Source: Peptoanaerobacter stomatis
GTDB taxonomy: Bacteria; Bacillota; Clostridia; Peptostreptococcales; Filifactoraceae
Length of the DNA stretch: 64,000 bases
Assembly (NCBI RefSeq): GCF_000238095.2
Contig: NZ_JH815225.1
Span: 148,624-212,623 of the forward strand
Reading direction: 5' to 3'
The translations under genes and the position numbers were made by a program. Positions 1-8,578 of this stretch are shown piece after piece; the stretch's first letter is position 1, and the number at the start of each line of letters is the position of its first letter. The notes under the pieces were generated by a model that was not told the DNA's origin, searched no databases, and saw only the letters and a list, made by a program, of their open reading frames with translations.

Positions 1-570
1 AAAAAGAAGAAAGAAAAGAAAGTAAGCAAAGTAACAAGACCAGGAGAGCAAGTACAAGTAGATATAAAATATGTACCGTTAGAATGCATAGGATTTAAAA
101 GTGAAGTAGACAGATATTATCAAATAACAGGTATAGATGTATATACAAGAAAAAGAATATTGAAGCTTGTAAAAGAAAAAAGCACATACGAAACAAGTAA
201 TTACTTAAATACATTAGAAAAAGAAATGGGATTTAAAATAGAGCAAATACAAACAGATAATGGATTAGAATTTACAAATGAGCAAGACAGAACAAATAAA
301 AAAAGTAGATTTCAAAAAACATTAGAAGAATTAGGTATAGAGCATAAACTAACAGCCGCATACAGTCCGTGGCAAAATGGGTATGTAGAAAGAAGTCATA
401 GAGAAGATAGTGAGAAATTTTATGCAAATAGAAGATTCAAGAGCGAAGAAGAGATGTATAAGAGTTTTGAAAGATATGCAAAAAGGCAAAACAATATAGC
501 GAAGAAAGTTTTGAAATTCAAAACTGCAAATGAAATGTTAGAAGATTATATAGAAAAAGCGAGAGTGTGA
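1..570 (+). CDS. DDE transposase, IS481-like, 5' end outside window
   Basis: The frame is open from base 1, so the gene starts upstream; a TTG at 160 is internal. The translated part contains an RNase H-fold integrase core. The first catalytic Asp is in QVDIKYV, the second in IQTDNGLEF, and the Glu in a GYVERSHRED segment. The SPWQNGYVERSHRED context is typical of IS481 and related IS3-like transposases, which cut and paste or copy their own element. All three acidic residues are intact and the frame has no internal stop, so the enzyme may be active if the upstream part is whole. The C-terminus (ANEMLEDYIEKARV) looks natural. The family call rests on motif recognition only. Confidence 0.8.
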   Translation, partial: KKKKEKKVSKVTRPGEQVQVDIKYVPLECIGFKSEVDRYYQITGIDVYTRKRILKLVKEKSTYETSNYLNTLEKEMGFKIEQIQTDNGLEFTNEQDRTNKKSRFQKTLEELGIEHKLTAAYSPWQNGYVERSHREDSEKFYANRRFKSEEEMYKSFERYAKRQNNIAKKVLKFKTANEMLEDYIEKARV

Positions 571-900
571 TTTAGAAAATTTTTAACAATATATGGGGTT
601 ACCCGCATATATTGTTAAAAAAATATGATATACAATAATCAAAATTATATTATAGGCTTTGTGTCAAAAATGTTTGACTTTTTTACAAAAATAATTTAAT
701 TTATTTGTGCTAAATATTGACAAAATAAGTGATTAACGGCTATAATATTGTAGATATAATTATGCAAACTTATATTGATGTTGTTTGATTATATTAATTA
801 AACATTTTTATTAAATATTTTACTGGTTGTTGAAAATAATCAATAAGTATTAAGTTTTGAATTTGTATAATATAAGTTTAAATAGAGTGAGGGATAACAA
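571..900. other. Intergenic region after the insertion sequence
   Basis: This holds the hairpin at 581-620, the candidate IS right end near 687, and about 200 bases of very AT-rich DNA. That stretch must carry the promoter of the glucosaminidase gene. No further gene or RNA is visible. Confidence 0.5.
581..620. other. Long hairpin at the end of the transposase gene
   Basis: Arms 581-595 and 606-620 are perfect 15-base complements, and the loop contains a further GGG/CCC pair around TTA. There is no U-tract after it on the plus strand, so it is not a classical terminator for the transposase. It may insulate the element from read-through or protect mRNA ends. Confidence 0.6.
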
Positions 901-1620
901 GTGGATATAAAAATAAGTTCATATATTCAACATTATGTAGGGCCGTCACAATCATATTATAATGCTCAAAATAGATTTGATTCCATATTGAAATATAAGC
1001 TTGGGATTTTTAAAGAAGATAAAAATTTAACTGATGAAAATATAATTTTTGATTATGGTGATACAAAAACAGAAAATACTGAAGATAGTGCAGTGTTTTC
1101 TGATAATTCTAAGATTTCAAAAGACAGCTTTTCTTCTGTGAAACCACTTGCAAAAACAGTTGGGTCTATACTCATAAATGGAATTTTGGATACAACGGAT
1201 GTTAGAAAAAAATCTAATTATTCTGCTGAATATCTCAATTCAAAACTTTCAGGAACGCCGTTAGAAGGACTTGGCGAAGATTTTAAACGTGCAGAGGATT
1301 TGTATGGCATAAATTCAATAGTGCTTATGTCTATGGCAAAATTGGAATCTAATTTTGGAAGAAGTAAAATAGCTTTGGATAAAAATAATTTGTTCGGTTA
1401 TCAAGCATATGATTCAAGCCCATATACATCTGCGAAATCATATAACACTAAAAAAGACAGTATATATGATGTAGCAAAACATCTCTCTAATAATTATTTG
1501 AGTCCGAATGGAGATTATTTTAATGGATATTCTGTGGATGCTATAGGCTTAAAATATTCTACTGACAGTAGTTGGGCATCTAAAGTTAAAAAGATAGCAT
1601 CAGAGCTTATAAAAGCATAA
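901..1620 (+). CDS. N-acetylglucosaminidase-domain peptidoglycan hydrolase
   Basis: This 239-residue protein starts at GTG with a GAGGG ribosome site 8 bases upstream. The N-terminal half (about 1-115) is unrecognised and has no signal peptide. The C-terminal half is a glucosaminidase domain (PF01832 type) with the signature LMSMAKLESNFGRSKIA, followed by KNNLFGYQAYD and a run ending TDSSWASKVKKIA. Such domains cleave the N-acetylglucosaminyl bond of peptidoglycan. The gene lies just upstream of murA, mbl and flagellar rod genes. A separate FlgJ-type rod domain is encoded at 6843, so this could supply the lytic activity that is fused to FlgJ in proteobacteria. Absence of a signal peptide would fit non-Sec export or a role in lysis. 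The domain call is firm; the role is inferred. Confidence 0.8.
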   Translation: MDIKISSYIQHYVGPSQSYYNAQNRFDSILKYKLGIFKEDKNLTDENIIFDYGDTKTENTEDSAVFSDNSKISKDSFSSVKPLAKTVGSILINGILDTTDVRKKSNYSAEYLNSKLSGTPLEGLGEDFKRAEDLYGINSIVLMSMAKLESNFGRSKIALDKNNLFGYQAYDSSPYTSAKSYNTKKDSIYDVAKHLSNNYLSPNGDYFNGYSVDAIGLKYSTDSSWASKVKKIASELIKA

Positions 1621-1653
1621 CTATATTGTTTTTTGCATTAAGGGGATATGCTT

Positions 1654-2292
1654 ATGAGAGGCAAGAGACGCTCACAAAGAATAAGAGACTATAGAAAAGC
1701 ACGTTTTGAGCGTGCTATAAGTGTTATTGAAGGAAAAAATTTTCATAGAAGTAAAATGTCAAGGGGTAATAAAATTGTGTTATTCGTCATATTGGCTATT
1801 TTACTGGGAATGAATTTTTTTTCTATGAGATATAGAGCAAAGACTTTTGATTTTTCAAAAGATGATTTTGCCTCAAAATATGAACAATTTATAGTTAAAA
1901 ATAAAGATAAATTCGATTATGACAAATCAATAAAAGATATAATAGAAAATAACGGAGAATACTCTTTTTTGCAGGAAAGTTCTTCGGCTACAAACAGTTT
2001 AATAGCTGTTTATCAATATTCAGACAAAGTAAAAAAAATTGGTGTTATAGGCATACCAAGAGAAGACGCTGATTTTGAAAAGGCATATATTGAGAATGTG
2101 TCGGTTATAATTTCTTTAATAGTCGGCAAAAACTATAATGATTGTAAGGAATACCTTAGAGATATAAATATTTTAGATAAAAATTATAATATAAGAAAAG
2201 AAAAAGAGTTACCGAGAGTGAAGATAAATAGTAACATAATAAATTTTTCTTACAAAGAAAGCAGCTTGATATTCAGTATAGAAGCTGAATAA
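1654..2292 (+). CDS. Hypothetical single-pass membrane protein
   Basis: I do not recognise this 212-residue protein. The N-terminus is very basic (MRGKRRSQRIRDYRKARFER), a hydrophobic segment at about residues 41-58 (IVLFVILAILLGMNFF) should span the membrane, and the rest (about 150 residues) would be outside in an N-in topology. I prefer ATG 1654 to ATG 1648 because the AAGGGG site at 1640-1645 lies 8 bases before 1654 but only 2 before 1648. It ends 22 bases before murA, so the two are probably cotranscribed, suggesting an envelope-related role. No catalytic motif is visible. Confidence 0.75.
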   Translation: MRGKRRSQRIRDYRKARFERAISVIEGKNFHRSKMSRGNKIVLFVILAILLGMNFFSMRYRAKTFDFSKDDFASKYEQFIVKNKDKFDYDKSIKDIIENNGEYSFLQESSSATNSLIAVYQYSDKVKKIGVIGIPREDADFEKAYIENVSVIISLIVGKNYNDCKEYLRDINILDKNYNIRKEKELPRVKINSNIINFSYKESSLIFSIEAE

Positions 2293-2314
2293 AATATGAA
2301 AGGATTTGTTAATA

Positions 2315-3568
2315 TTGGCATATTTATTAGTGAGCCAAAGCGATAGTTTAAGAGGAGAAGTTGAGATAAGCGGGGCAAAAAATGCTGTGCTTCCTATAAT
2401 AGCTGCTACTCTTTTGGTGGATGGCCAAAGTGTAATAAAGGGTGTTCCTAATTTAAGCGATGTTAAAGTTATATGTGATTTGCTAAGTTATTTAGGGGCA
2501 GATGTAAAATTTGAAGGGGATACATTAATTGTAAATGCTAAAAATATAAGAACAAATGAAGCTCCTTATGACCTTGTGAGCAAGATGAGAGCATCGTTTT
2601 TGGTGATGGGACCTTTATTGGCAAGATTTAAAAGAGCAACTGTATCTATGCCCGGAGGTTGTCCGATAGGTTCAAGACCTATAGATTTGCATTTAAAAGG
2701 ATTTAAAGCGCTTGGAACTAAAATAGATGTTGAGCATGGTTGCATAGATGCTTATACTACTAAATTAATTGGAAACCAGATTTACTTGGATTTTCCGTCA
2801 GTGGGTGCTACTGAAAATATAATGATGGCGGCTGCACTTGCAGATGGTGTTACAGTAATTGAAAATGCGGCAGAAGAGCCGGAAATAGTAGATTTGGCAA
2901 ATTTTATAAATGCAATCGGTGCAAAAGTAAGAGGGGCAGGAACAAATACAATCAGAATAACTGGCGCCTCAAAATTGAATGAAGTGGAATATACAGTAAT
3001 ACCGGATAGGATAGAGGCAGGAACATATATGGTTGCATCAGCTATTACAAGAGGAGATATTACTATAAAAAATGTGATAAGCGACCATTTAAGACCTGTA
3101 ATTGCAAAATTGCTTGAAGTAGGATGTATTGTTGAAGAAGGTGGAAATTTTATCAGAGTTAAAGGCCCTGATATAATAAAGTCCACAGATATAAAAACTA
3201 TGCCACATCCCGGTTTCCCTACAGATATGCAGTCATTATTTATGACATTGTTATCAGTGTCTCAAGGTAGCTCTATAGTAACTGAGACAGTATTTGAAAA
3301 TAGATTTATGAATGTGGCTGAGTTGAAAAGAATGGGAGCGGATATAAAAATAGAAGGTAAATCCGCAATGATAAACGGTATAGAACAGTTGCAAGGTGCA
3401 AAAGTAAAGGCTACCGATTTAAGAGCGGGAGCGTCTTTGATACTTGCAGGATTGATAGCCAAAGGAGATACTAAAATATCTGATATATATCATATTGAAA
3501 GAGGATATGTAGATATAATAAATAAAGTAAGTGCTTTGGGCGGAACTATAAAGAGAATTGAAGATTAG
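2315..3568 (+). CDS. murA: UDP-N-acetylglucosamine 1-carboxyvinyltransferase
   Basis: MurA catalyses the first committed step of peptidoglycan synthesis, adding enolpyruvate from PEP to UDP-GlcNAc in the cytoplasm. The protein carries the N-terminal [10 protein letters not shown] motif, with the Lys that contacts substrate. The active-site loop [13 protein letters not shown] has the catalytic Cys, which is also the fosfomycin target. Length (417 residues) is normal. I chose TTG 2315 (MAYLLV) because AAAGGA at 2298-2303 is spaced 11 bases from it; TTG 2306 would be only 2 bases away. In Bacillus and many clostridia murA lies a few genes upstream of mbl, as here. The sporulation genes that usually lie between are absent. 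Confidence 0.95.
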   Translation: MAYLLVSQSDSLRGEVEISGAKNAVLPIIAATLLVDGQSVIKGVPNLSDVKVICDLLSYLGADVKFEGDTLIVNAKNIRTNEAPYDLVSKMRASFLVMGPLLARFKRATVSMPGGCPIGSRPIDLHLKGFKALGTKIDVEHGCIDAYTTKLIGNQIYLDFPSVGATENIMMAAALADGVTVIENAAEEPEIVDLANFINAIGAKVRGAGTNTIRITGASKLNEVEYTVIPDRIEAGTYMVASAITRGDITIKNVISDHLRPVIAKLLEVGCIVEEGGNFIRVKGPDIIKSTDIKTMPHPGFPTDMQSLFMTLLSVSQGSSIVTETVFENRFMNVAELKRMGADIKIEGKSAMINGIEQLQGAKVKATDLRAGASLILAGLIAKGDTKISDIYHIERGYVDIINKVSALGGTIKRIED

Positions 3569-3685
3569 AATTAAGGTAAATTTAAGACGGTAATATTATA
3601 TTTAAACAGTCTTAAAAAACATTTGAAATATATAATAAATAATGATTTAATTTATAATTTTATAATTAAGGAGATAATTATCGTG

Positions 3686-4708
3686 ATGAGTTTTTCACCG
3701 GATATAGGAATAGATTTAGGTACTGCATCTGTGCTTGTGTATGTAAAAGGAAAAGGAATAGTTTTGCAGGAACCATCAGTTGTTGCAATGGATACTTCTA
3801 CAGGGAAATTGCTTGAAGTAGGAGAGCAGGCTCAAAGAATGCTTGGTAGAACTCCAGGACATATAGTGGCTGTTAGACCTCTTAAAGATGGAGTTATATC
3901 AGATTATGATATGACTGAAAAGATGCTCAAAAATTTTATACAAAGAGTTACAGGTGGAGTAGGTCTTTTTAGATTTTTTAAACCTCAAATAATAGTATGT
4001 GTGCCTTCCGGAGTTACAGAAGTTGAAAAAAGAGCAGTTATAGATGCTACTATGGAGGCGGGAGCAAGAGACGTATTTTTGATAGAAGAACCGATTGCGG
4101 CTGCGATTGGAGCAGGAATAGATATTGCACAACCGAGCGGATCTATGATAGTAGATATAGGTGGGGGTACAACGGATGTAGCTGTAATATCATTAGGTGG
4201 TATAGTTGAAAGTACGTCAATAAAGATGGCCGGAGATAAATTCGATGAAGCTATCATGAAATATATGAAGAAAAAACATAACCTGCTTATAGGAGAAAGA
4301 ACGGCTGAAGAAATAAAGATGAACATAGGTTCTGCTTACCATAGAGATAAAGATATATATATGGAAGTTAGAGGAAGAAATCAGTTATCAGGACTTCCTG
4401 AAATTGTAAAAGTTTCATCAAAAGAATCTTTAGAGGCTCTTGAAGACAGTGTAGTTCAAATTGCAGATGCAGTTCATTCAGTGCTTGAAAGAACACCGCC
4501 TGAATTATCTGCCGACATATCTGATAAAGGTATACTTATGACCGGAGGAGGCTCACTTCTTTGGGGATTGGATAAACTTATTGAAGCGAGAACAGGAATA
4601 AAAGTTTATATAGCGGAAGAAGCGATATCTTGTGTTGTAAAAGGTACCGGAGAATCATTAAAATCTTTAAAACATCTGGGAAGATCTACAAATTCAAGAA
4701 GAAGATAA
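3686..4708 (+). CDS. mbl: Rod-shape determining protein MreB/Mbl
   Basis: This is an actin-like ATPase that forms membrane-associated filaments and directs lateral cell wall synthesis. Visible actin-fold motifs are the phosphate-1 loop GIDLGTASVLVY, the phosphate-2 segment MIVDIGGGTTDVAVIS, the connect motif IEEPIAAAIGAGI and the adenosine motif MTGGGSLLWGLD. ATG 3686 follows AAGGAGA at 3668-3674; GTG 3683 directly before it is an alternative. The neighbours murA upstream and flhO-flhP downstream match the B. subtilis mbl locus, which is why I name it mbl rather than mreB. Length of 341 residues is standard. Confidence 0.9.
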   Translation: MSFSPDIGIDLGTASVLVYVKGKGIVLQEPSVVAMDTSTGKLLEVGEQAQRMLGRTPGHIVAVRPLKDGVISDYDMTEKMLKNFIQRVTGGVGLFRFFKPQIIVCVPSGVTEVEKRAVIDATMEAGARDVFLIEEPIAAAIGAGIDIAQPSGSMIVDIGGGTTDVAVISLGGIVESTSIKMAGDKFDEAIMKYMKKKHNLLIGERTAEEIKMNIGSAYHRDKDIYMEVRGRNQLSGLPEIVKVSSKESLEALEDSVVQIADAVHSVLERTPPELSADISDKGILMTGGGSLLWGLDKLIEARTGIKVYIAEEAISCVVKGTGESLKSLKHLGRSTNSRRR

Positions 4709-4769
4709 TACAATAACAATATAGTTTTTTTAATAATTTGTTCTGTATCTATATTATTTTGTAATAATC

Positions 4770-4797
4770 TAAACTTTTTGTGTTAACATACCGATAA
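4770..4797 (+). promoter_or_regulatory. Sigma-28-like flagellar promoter
   Basis: TAAA at 4770-4773 and ACCGATAA at 4790-4797 match the flagellar sigma factor consensus (TAAA, about 15 bases, GCCGATAA) with a 16-base spacer. The site ends 29 bases before the flhO start and is expected to drive the rod genes 4827-7205. Confidence 0.55.
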
Positions 4798-4826
4798 TAT
4801 ATTAAAATTGTATTTTAGGAGATATT

Positions 4827-5945
4827 ATGTTTAGAGGAATATATACAGCGGCAAATGCTATGCTGACTAAGCAAAATAGAATAGAAACCATATCCAATAA
4901 TATAGCAAATGTTGATACAACCGGATTTAAAAAAGATGTAGACGTTATAGAAGCATTTTCAGAGAAACTTTTGTATAAGAGAGAAAATAACGAAGGATAT
5001 CTTCGTGCTTTTCCAAACAGAGCAAAAGTAAGCAATAAACAACTTAGAGATGGCAATACAAGAATAGATATAGATATAACGAGAGGTTATCTTCAGCTTG
5101 AGGATAAAAACGGCAACAGCTATCATAAATCAGCAAGTTTAGTAAGAGATGAAGAAGGTTATTTAAGGACTGTATACAGAGAGTATAACTCCGATGTTAT
5201 AACTAAGTTCGGAGCATATTTGTTAGATGTAGACGGTAATAAGATAAATGTGCCACAAGGTGAAATTGCAATAGATTCATTAGGCAATTTGACAGCCGGA
5301 GGAACAGCTGTTGCAAAAGTTATAATACCTGAGGCGAGAAAATCAATAGGTACAATAAATTCTGGTGCTTTGAGAGATAGAGTTATGATTAATTTCAATC
5401 AAGGCAGTCAAGAAAGAACAGAAAACCCTATGCATATAAGTCTTGAAGGTGAAGGATTTTTTAAGATAAGAATAAATGGTACAGACAGCATAAAATATTC
5501 CAGAAGTGGAGCTTTTACCATGGATGAAAATAGGGTGATTAAAGACTATCTCAATAATACGGTACTTTCAGAAGATAACAATCAAATAACAGTACCTGAA
5601 AACTCCAAATTAGTTGAATTTAAAAGAGATGGTAGCGTATATTCATTGAACAATGATGGTCAAAGAGAACAGATAGGTAAACTTGCCCTTGTTGATATAA
5701 CCAATAAAGAAGATATGCAAAAATATGGGCATAGTTATATGCAGATGATTGGGAATACACAGCCTCAAGAAAAGGCATTTGAAGGTAAAGTGCTTCAAGG
5801 TTACCTTGAACGTTCAAACGTAAATACTATTGATGAAATGGTAGATATGATTGAAATGTTCAGAGGGTTTGAATCCGACCAAAAGGTTATAAATTCTTAC
5901 GACCAAATTATGCAAAAGGCTGCTAATGAAATAGGTAAGATTTAG
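4827..5945 (+). CDS. flhO: Flagellar hook-basal body protein FlhO/FlgF
   Basis: A rod protein of the flagellar axial structure, exported by the flagellar type III system without a Sec signal. The N-terminus MFRGIYTAANAML and the motif ISNNIANVDTTGFKK are hallmarks of the FlgBCFG/FlgE family. The C-terminus NVNTIDEMVDMIEMFRGFESDQK followed by an AANEIGKI end forms the partner helix of the D0 coiled coil. At 372 residues it is longer than FlgG, as is usual for FlhO/FlgF. The ATG has AGGAGA 6 bases upstream. The order mbl-flhO-flhP is the same as in B. subtilis. The middle region (about 80-190) is poorly conserved and may form an extra surface domain. Confidence 0.9.
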   Translation: MFRGIYTAANAMLTKQNRIETISNNIANVDTTGFKKDVDVIEAFSEKLLYKRENNEGYLRAFPNRAKVSNKQLRDGNTRIDIDITRGYLQLEDKNGNSYHKSASLVRDEEGYLRTVYREYNSDVITKFGAYLLDVDGNKINVPQGEIAIDSLGNLTAGGTAVAKVIIPEARKSIGTINSGALRDRVMINFNQGSQERTENPMHISLEGEGFFKIRINGTDSIKYSRSGAFTMDENRVIKDYLNNTVLSEDNNQITVPENSKLVEFKRDGSVYSLNNDGQREQIGKLALVDITNKEDMQKYGHSYMQMIGNTQPQEKAFEGKVLQGYLERSNVNTIDEMVDMIEMFRGFESDQKVINSYDQIMQKAANEIGKI

Positions 5946-6001
5946 AATTCATTAAAAACTGTATGGATATATTTTTTGATATAGATTTTTGGAGGTAGTT
6001 T

Positions 6002-6814
6002 ATGAGAGCTTTGTGGACCGCTGCAAGTGGAATGAAAGCACAACAGACTAATATGGACGTAATAGCACATAATATTTCTAACGTCAATACAACAGGTTAT
6101 AAAGCACAAAAAACAGAGTTTAAAGACTTATTATATACTTATTCAAGTCCTGTAAGCAATGATGTTCAATTAGGTCAACCTGTGAATTTACAAATAGGTC
6201 ACGGTGTTATGCCGGTTGCAACATCAAGAAAGTTTATTACAGGAAGTGCAGAAAGAACAGAAAATCCTACTGATTTGGCAATAGTTCAAGGAACAGGATT
6301 TTTTGTAGTGGAAAATCCGAATGATGCCGGAAATGAAAACAACAGATATTATACAAGAGACGGTAATTTTAAATTTTCAGTTGAAGACGGTCAGTTGACA
6401 CTTGTAACTTCACAAGGGGAAAAAGTACTCACGACAGATGACGGATATATACAATTGCCTGAAAACAGCAAAGAATTTTCCGTAAGTCAAAATGGAACTG
6501 TTACTGCTAAAAGCCTTGAAGGAGAAACTTTATCATTAGGACAGATAAAAATAGTTACTTTTGTAAATCCTGAAGGATTAAAAGCAGTAGGAGATAACTT
6601 TTTTGTTCCGACAGATAACTCAGGACAGCCTGTACAAGAAGAAGACGAAACAAGAGAAACTAAAATATATCAAGGATATTTAGAAATGTCGAATGTACAG
6701 CTTGTGGATGAAATGGTTAGAATGATAACAGCGCAAAGAGCATATGAAATAAATTCAAAATCAGTACAAACAGCGGATGATATGCTTAATACGGTAAATC
6801 AATTAAAGAGATAA
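6002..6814 (+). CDS. flgG: Flagellar distal rod protein FlgG/FlhP
   Basis: This 270-residue protein polymerises as the distal rod of the flagellum. The N-terminus MRALWTAASGM with IAHNISNVNTTGYKAQ, the central signature GTGFFVVENP, and the C-terminal QGYLEMSNVQLVDEMVRMI with AQRAYEINSKSVQTADDML are nearly textbook FlgG. The ATG is preceded by GGAGG at 5991-5995. It follows flhO by 56 bases and precedes the flgJ-like gene by 28 bases, so the three form one operon. B. subtilis calls this position flhP. Confidence 0.93.
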   Translation: MRALWTAASGMKAQQTNMDVIAHNISNVNTTGYKAQKTEFKDLLYTYSSPVSNDVQLGQPVNLQIGHGVMPVATSRKFITGSAERTENPTDLAIVQGTGFFVVENPNDAGNENNRYYTRDGNFKFSVEDGQLTLVTSQGEKVLTTDDGYIQLPENSKEFSVSQNGTVTAKSLEGETLSLGQIKIVTFVNPEGLKAVGDNFFVPTDNSGQPVQEEDETRETKIYQGYLEMSNVQLVDEMVRMITAQRAYEINSKSVQTADDMLNTVNQLKR

Positions 6815-6842
6815 TTAAACTTATAGTATAAAGAGGTTTATT

Positions 6843-7205
6843 ATGAATATAGATACGTCATATCAACCATATATATCAAATTCAAACTTGAATATATCTC
6901 AAGAAAAAATAAATACGCTTGATAAGAAAAAACTTAAAGAGGCTGCACAAGGTATGGAGGCAGAATTTTTAAAAGTATTTTTAAAACAGAGCAAAAAACT
7001 TATGTTCAAGGAAGATGACGAAAAAAATAAAGCTCCCGGAAAGGACATAATGACAGATTTTATGTTTGAAAGATTAGCTGAGCAAATGTCAAAGACATCA
7101 CCGCTTGGTATATCTGAAATGATAATAAGAGACGTCGAGAACAAACAATCTGATTTGGACAAAAATTTATCCCAAGAGGATATAACAAATACAATAGAAG
7201 TGTAA
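6843..7205 (+). CDS. flgJ: Rod-binding protein, FlgJ N-terminal domain
   Basis: A 120-residue protein with the rod-binding FlgJ N-terminal domain (PF10135 type). Its signature runs LKEAAQGMEAEFLKVFLKQ, then DIMTDFMFERLAEQMSK and PLGISEMIIRDVE. In proteobacteria this domain caps the growing rod and is fused to a glucosaminidase domain. Here it stands alone, and a glucosaminidase protein is encoded separately 5 kb upstream at 901. It closes the flagellar operon and is followed at once by a terminator. The ATG has AGAGG upstream. Confidence 0.82.
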   Translation: MNIDTSYQPYISNSNLNISQEKINTLDKKKLKEAAQGMEAEFLKVFLKQSKKLMFKEDDEKNKAPGKDIMTDFMFERLAEQMSKTSPLGISEMIIRDVENKQSDLDKNLSQEDITNTIEV

Positions 7206-7210
7206 TTTAT

Positions 7211-7243
7211 AAAATATAGTCAATTTATTGGCTATATTTTTTT
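7211..7243 (+). terminator. Terminator of the flagellar rod operon
   Basis: A 13-pair stem (AAAATATAGTCAA with TTGGCTATATTTT, one T-G wobble), a four-base loop and a T-tract begin 6 bases after the flgJ stop codon. Confidence 0.85.
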
Positions 7244-7282
7244 GTACTAATTTTAGTTTTTGATGTATAATATAAATTGTAT

Positions 7283-7404
7283 TATACTAATTTCTAATAG
7301 AATAATAGATAATGTATATTAATAAATCTATAAATACGGTTGTATTTTATTAAATTTACAAAACACTTTTTTCTATCATTTTATTGGATTTTACTATTAG
7401 TATA
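7283..7404. repeat. MITE-like intergenic repeat, family 2 copy A
   Basis: It starts TATACTAA (7283) and ends TTAGTATA (7397-7404), so the ends are inverted repeats. The first ~45 bases and the central AAATTTACAAAACACT block recur at 53140-53255 (copy B, same orientation) with about 80 percent identity by eye. Its left end also resembles the reverse strand of the repeat at 46766-46872. Confidence 0.7.
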
Positions 7405-7537
7405 AGCTAAGTGTATAAAAGTTGATTAAAAGACTAATAACACAGATATTTTTATTAGCCTTATACTATGGCTGTCATATAGCATTTTAAAATGGATTTA
7501 GTATTGGATATTGTATTTGAAGATTGGAGAGTGTATT

Positions 7538-8482
7538 ATGAAAATAGTTGTTTTGGATGCTTATTCTATAGTTTATAATGACTTGTCTTTTGATTTCTTA
7601 AAAGATTATGATGCGTCAATTTATGATTTTACATCACCTGAAGAGGTTGTAAGTAGGATTGGAGATGCTGAAGCCGTTTTTACAAATAAGTGCGAAATAG
7701 ATAAGAATGTTATAGACAGTTGTCCAAATTTAAAGTTTGTAGGAGAACTTGCAACAGGCTATAATAATATAGATGTACAATACTGTAAAGAAAAAAATAT
7801 TATAGTAAGCAATATACCAAGCTATGCATCGAATAACGTATCAGAAATGGTTTTTGCATTCTTATTGGACGTTTTTTATAATCTGCATGACTATGATGTT
7901 GCAATTAAAGAAGGTGAGTGGATAAATTCAAAGATATTCACATTTTTTAAGCATACTACACATAATTTGGCAGAAAAAACAATAGGAATAATAGGATATG
8001 GTGACATAGCTAAAGCTGTTGAGAAAAAAGCGATAGTTTTTGATATGAATGTTCTTGTGCATAGAAGAACTCAGGATACATCGGACAAAAAATTTGTCAG
8101 TCTTGATTATTTGCTTGCAAATTCAGATATAATAACAGTACATACGCCACTAAACCAACAGACAGCTAAGCTTATAAATGAAGAAAGCATATCAAAGATG
8201 AAAGACGGAGTAGTTTTTGTAAATACTTCAAGAGGAGGAATCGTAGATGAAAAAGCACTTTACAATGCACTTGAAAGCGGTAAGATTTCTCATGCTTGTC
8301 TTGATGTGTTAACGAAAGAGCCTATGGAAAAAGATAATATATTGTTAAAGGCAAAAAATATTACAATGACACCGCACATAGCTTGGGCAGCATATGAAAC
8401 ACGAAAAAAATTGATAGATATATTAGAAGAAAATTTGAAGGCGTATGTATCAGGCAAACCTATAAATGTAGTGAATAAGTAA
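7538..8482 (+). CDS. D-isomer-specific 2-hydroxyacid dehydrogenase
   Basis: An NAD(P)-dependent oxidoreductase interconverting 2-oxo and D-2-hydroxy acids; hydroxypyruvate/glycerate reductase is the likeliest subgroup. The 314-residue chain shows the substrate-domain segment ELATGYNNID and the dinucleotide fold GIIGYGDIAKAV. The catalytic set is complete: Arg in NTSRGGIVDE, Glu in DVLTKEP and His in TPHIAWAAYETR. ATG 7538 follows GGAGA with a 7-base gap; an in-frame TTG at 7511 has no ribosome site. It is a monocistronic gene behind a repeat element. The exact substrate cannot be read from sequence. Confidence 0.88.
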   Translation: MKIVVLDAYSIVYNDLSFDFLKDYDASIYDFTSPEEVVSRIGDAEAVFTNKCEIDKNVIDSCPNLKFVGELATGYNNIDVQYCKEKNIIVSNIPSYASNNVSEMVFAFLLDVFYNLHDYDVAIKEGEWINSKIFTFFKHTTHNLAEKTIGIIGYGDIAKAVEKKAIVFDMNVLVHRRTQDTSDKKFVSLDYLLANSDIITVHTPLNQQTAKLINEESISKMKDGVVFVNTSRGGIVDEKALYNALESGKISHACLDVLTKEPMEKDNILLKAKNITMTPHIAWAAYETRKKLIDILEENLKAYVSGKPINVVNK

Positions 8483-8540
8483 AAAATTATATCTTGAAAT
8501 TATAAAAAAATTATATTATAGTATACTTAAACTAAAAAAA

Positions 8541-8578
8541 GGAGGATAAGCAATAACAGATTGCTTAATTGTTGTTAA
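8541..8578 (+). promoter_or_regulatory. Unusual leader: ribosome site separated from start by a hairpin
   Basis: A strong AAAGGAGG site ends at 8545, but the only plausible start (ATG 8579) lies 33 bases on. Between them AAGCAAT (8548-8554) and ATTGCTT (8560-8566) form a 7-pair hairpin, which could bring the site close enough for initiation. The gene frame has a stop (TAA, 8576-8578) directly before the ATG, so no longer N-terminus is possible. Confidence 0.45.

Larger units (their letters stand above)
1..687 (+). mobile_element. IS481-like insertion sequence, right-hand part only
   Basis: The window opens inside an insertion sequence. It holds the C-terminal part of a DDE transposase, then a strong hairpin at 581-620, then a candidate right terminus near 655-687. 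This terminus ends in ACA and contains the near-palindrome GTCAAAAATGTTTGAC (662-677). IS481-family ends usually begin TGT and finish ACA, so 687 is a reasonable boundary. The left end is outside the window, so the terminal repeat cannot be confirmed. Confidence 0.6.
7206..7537. other. Intergenic region with one MITE-like repeat
   Basis: This holds the rod operon terminator (7211-7243), one repeat element (7283-7404) and about 130 bases of AT-rich leader before the dehydrogenase gene. The leader includes a small CTAATAA/TTATTAG hairpin near 7432-7458. Confidence 0.6.
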
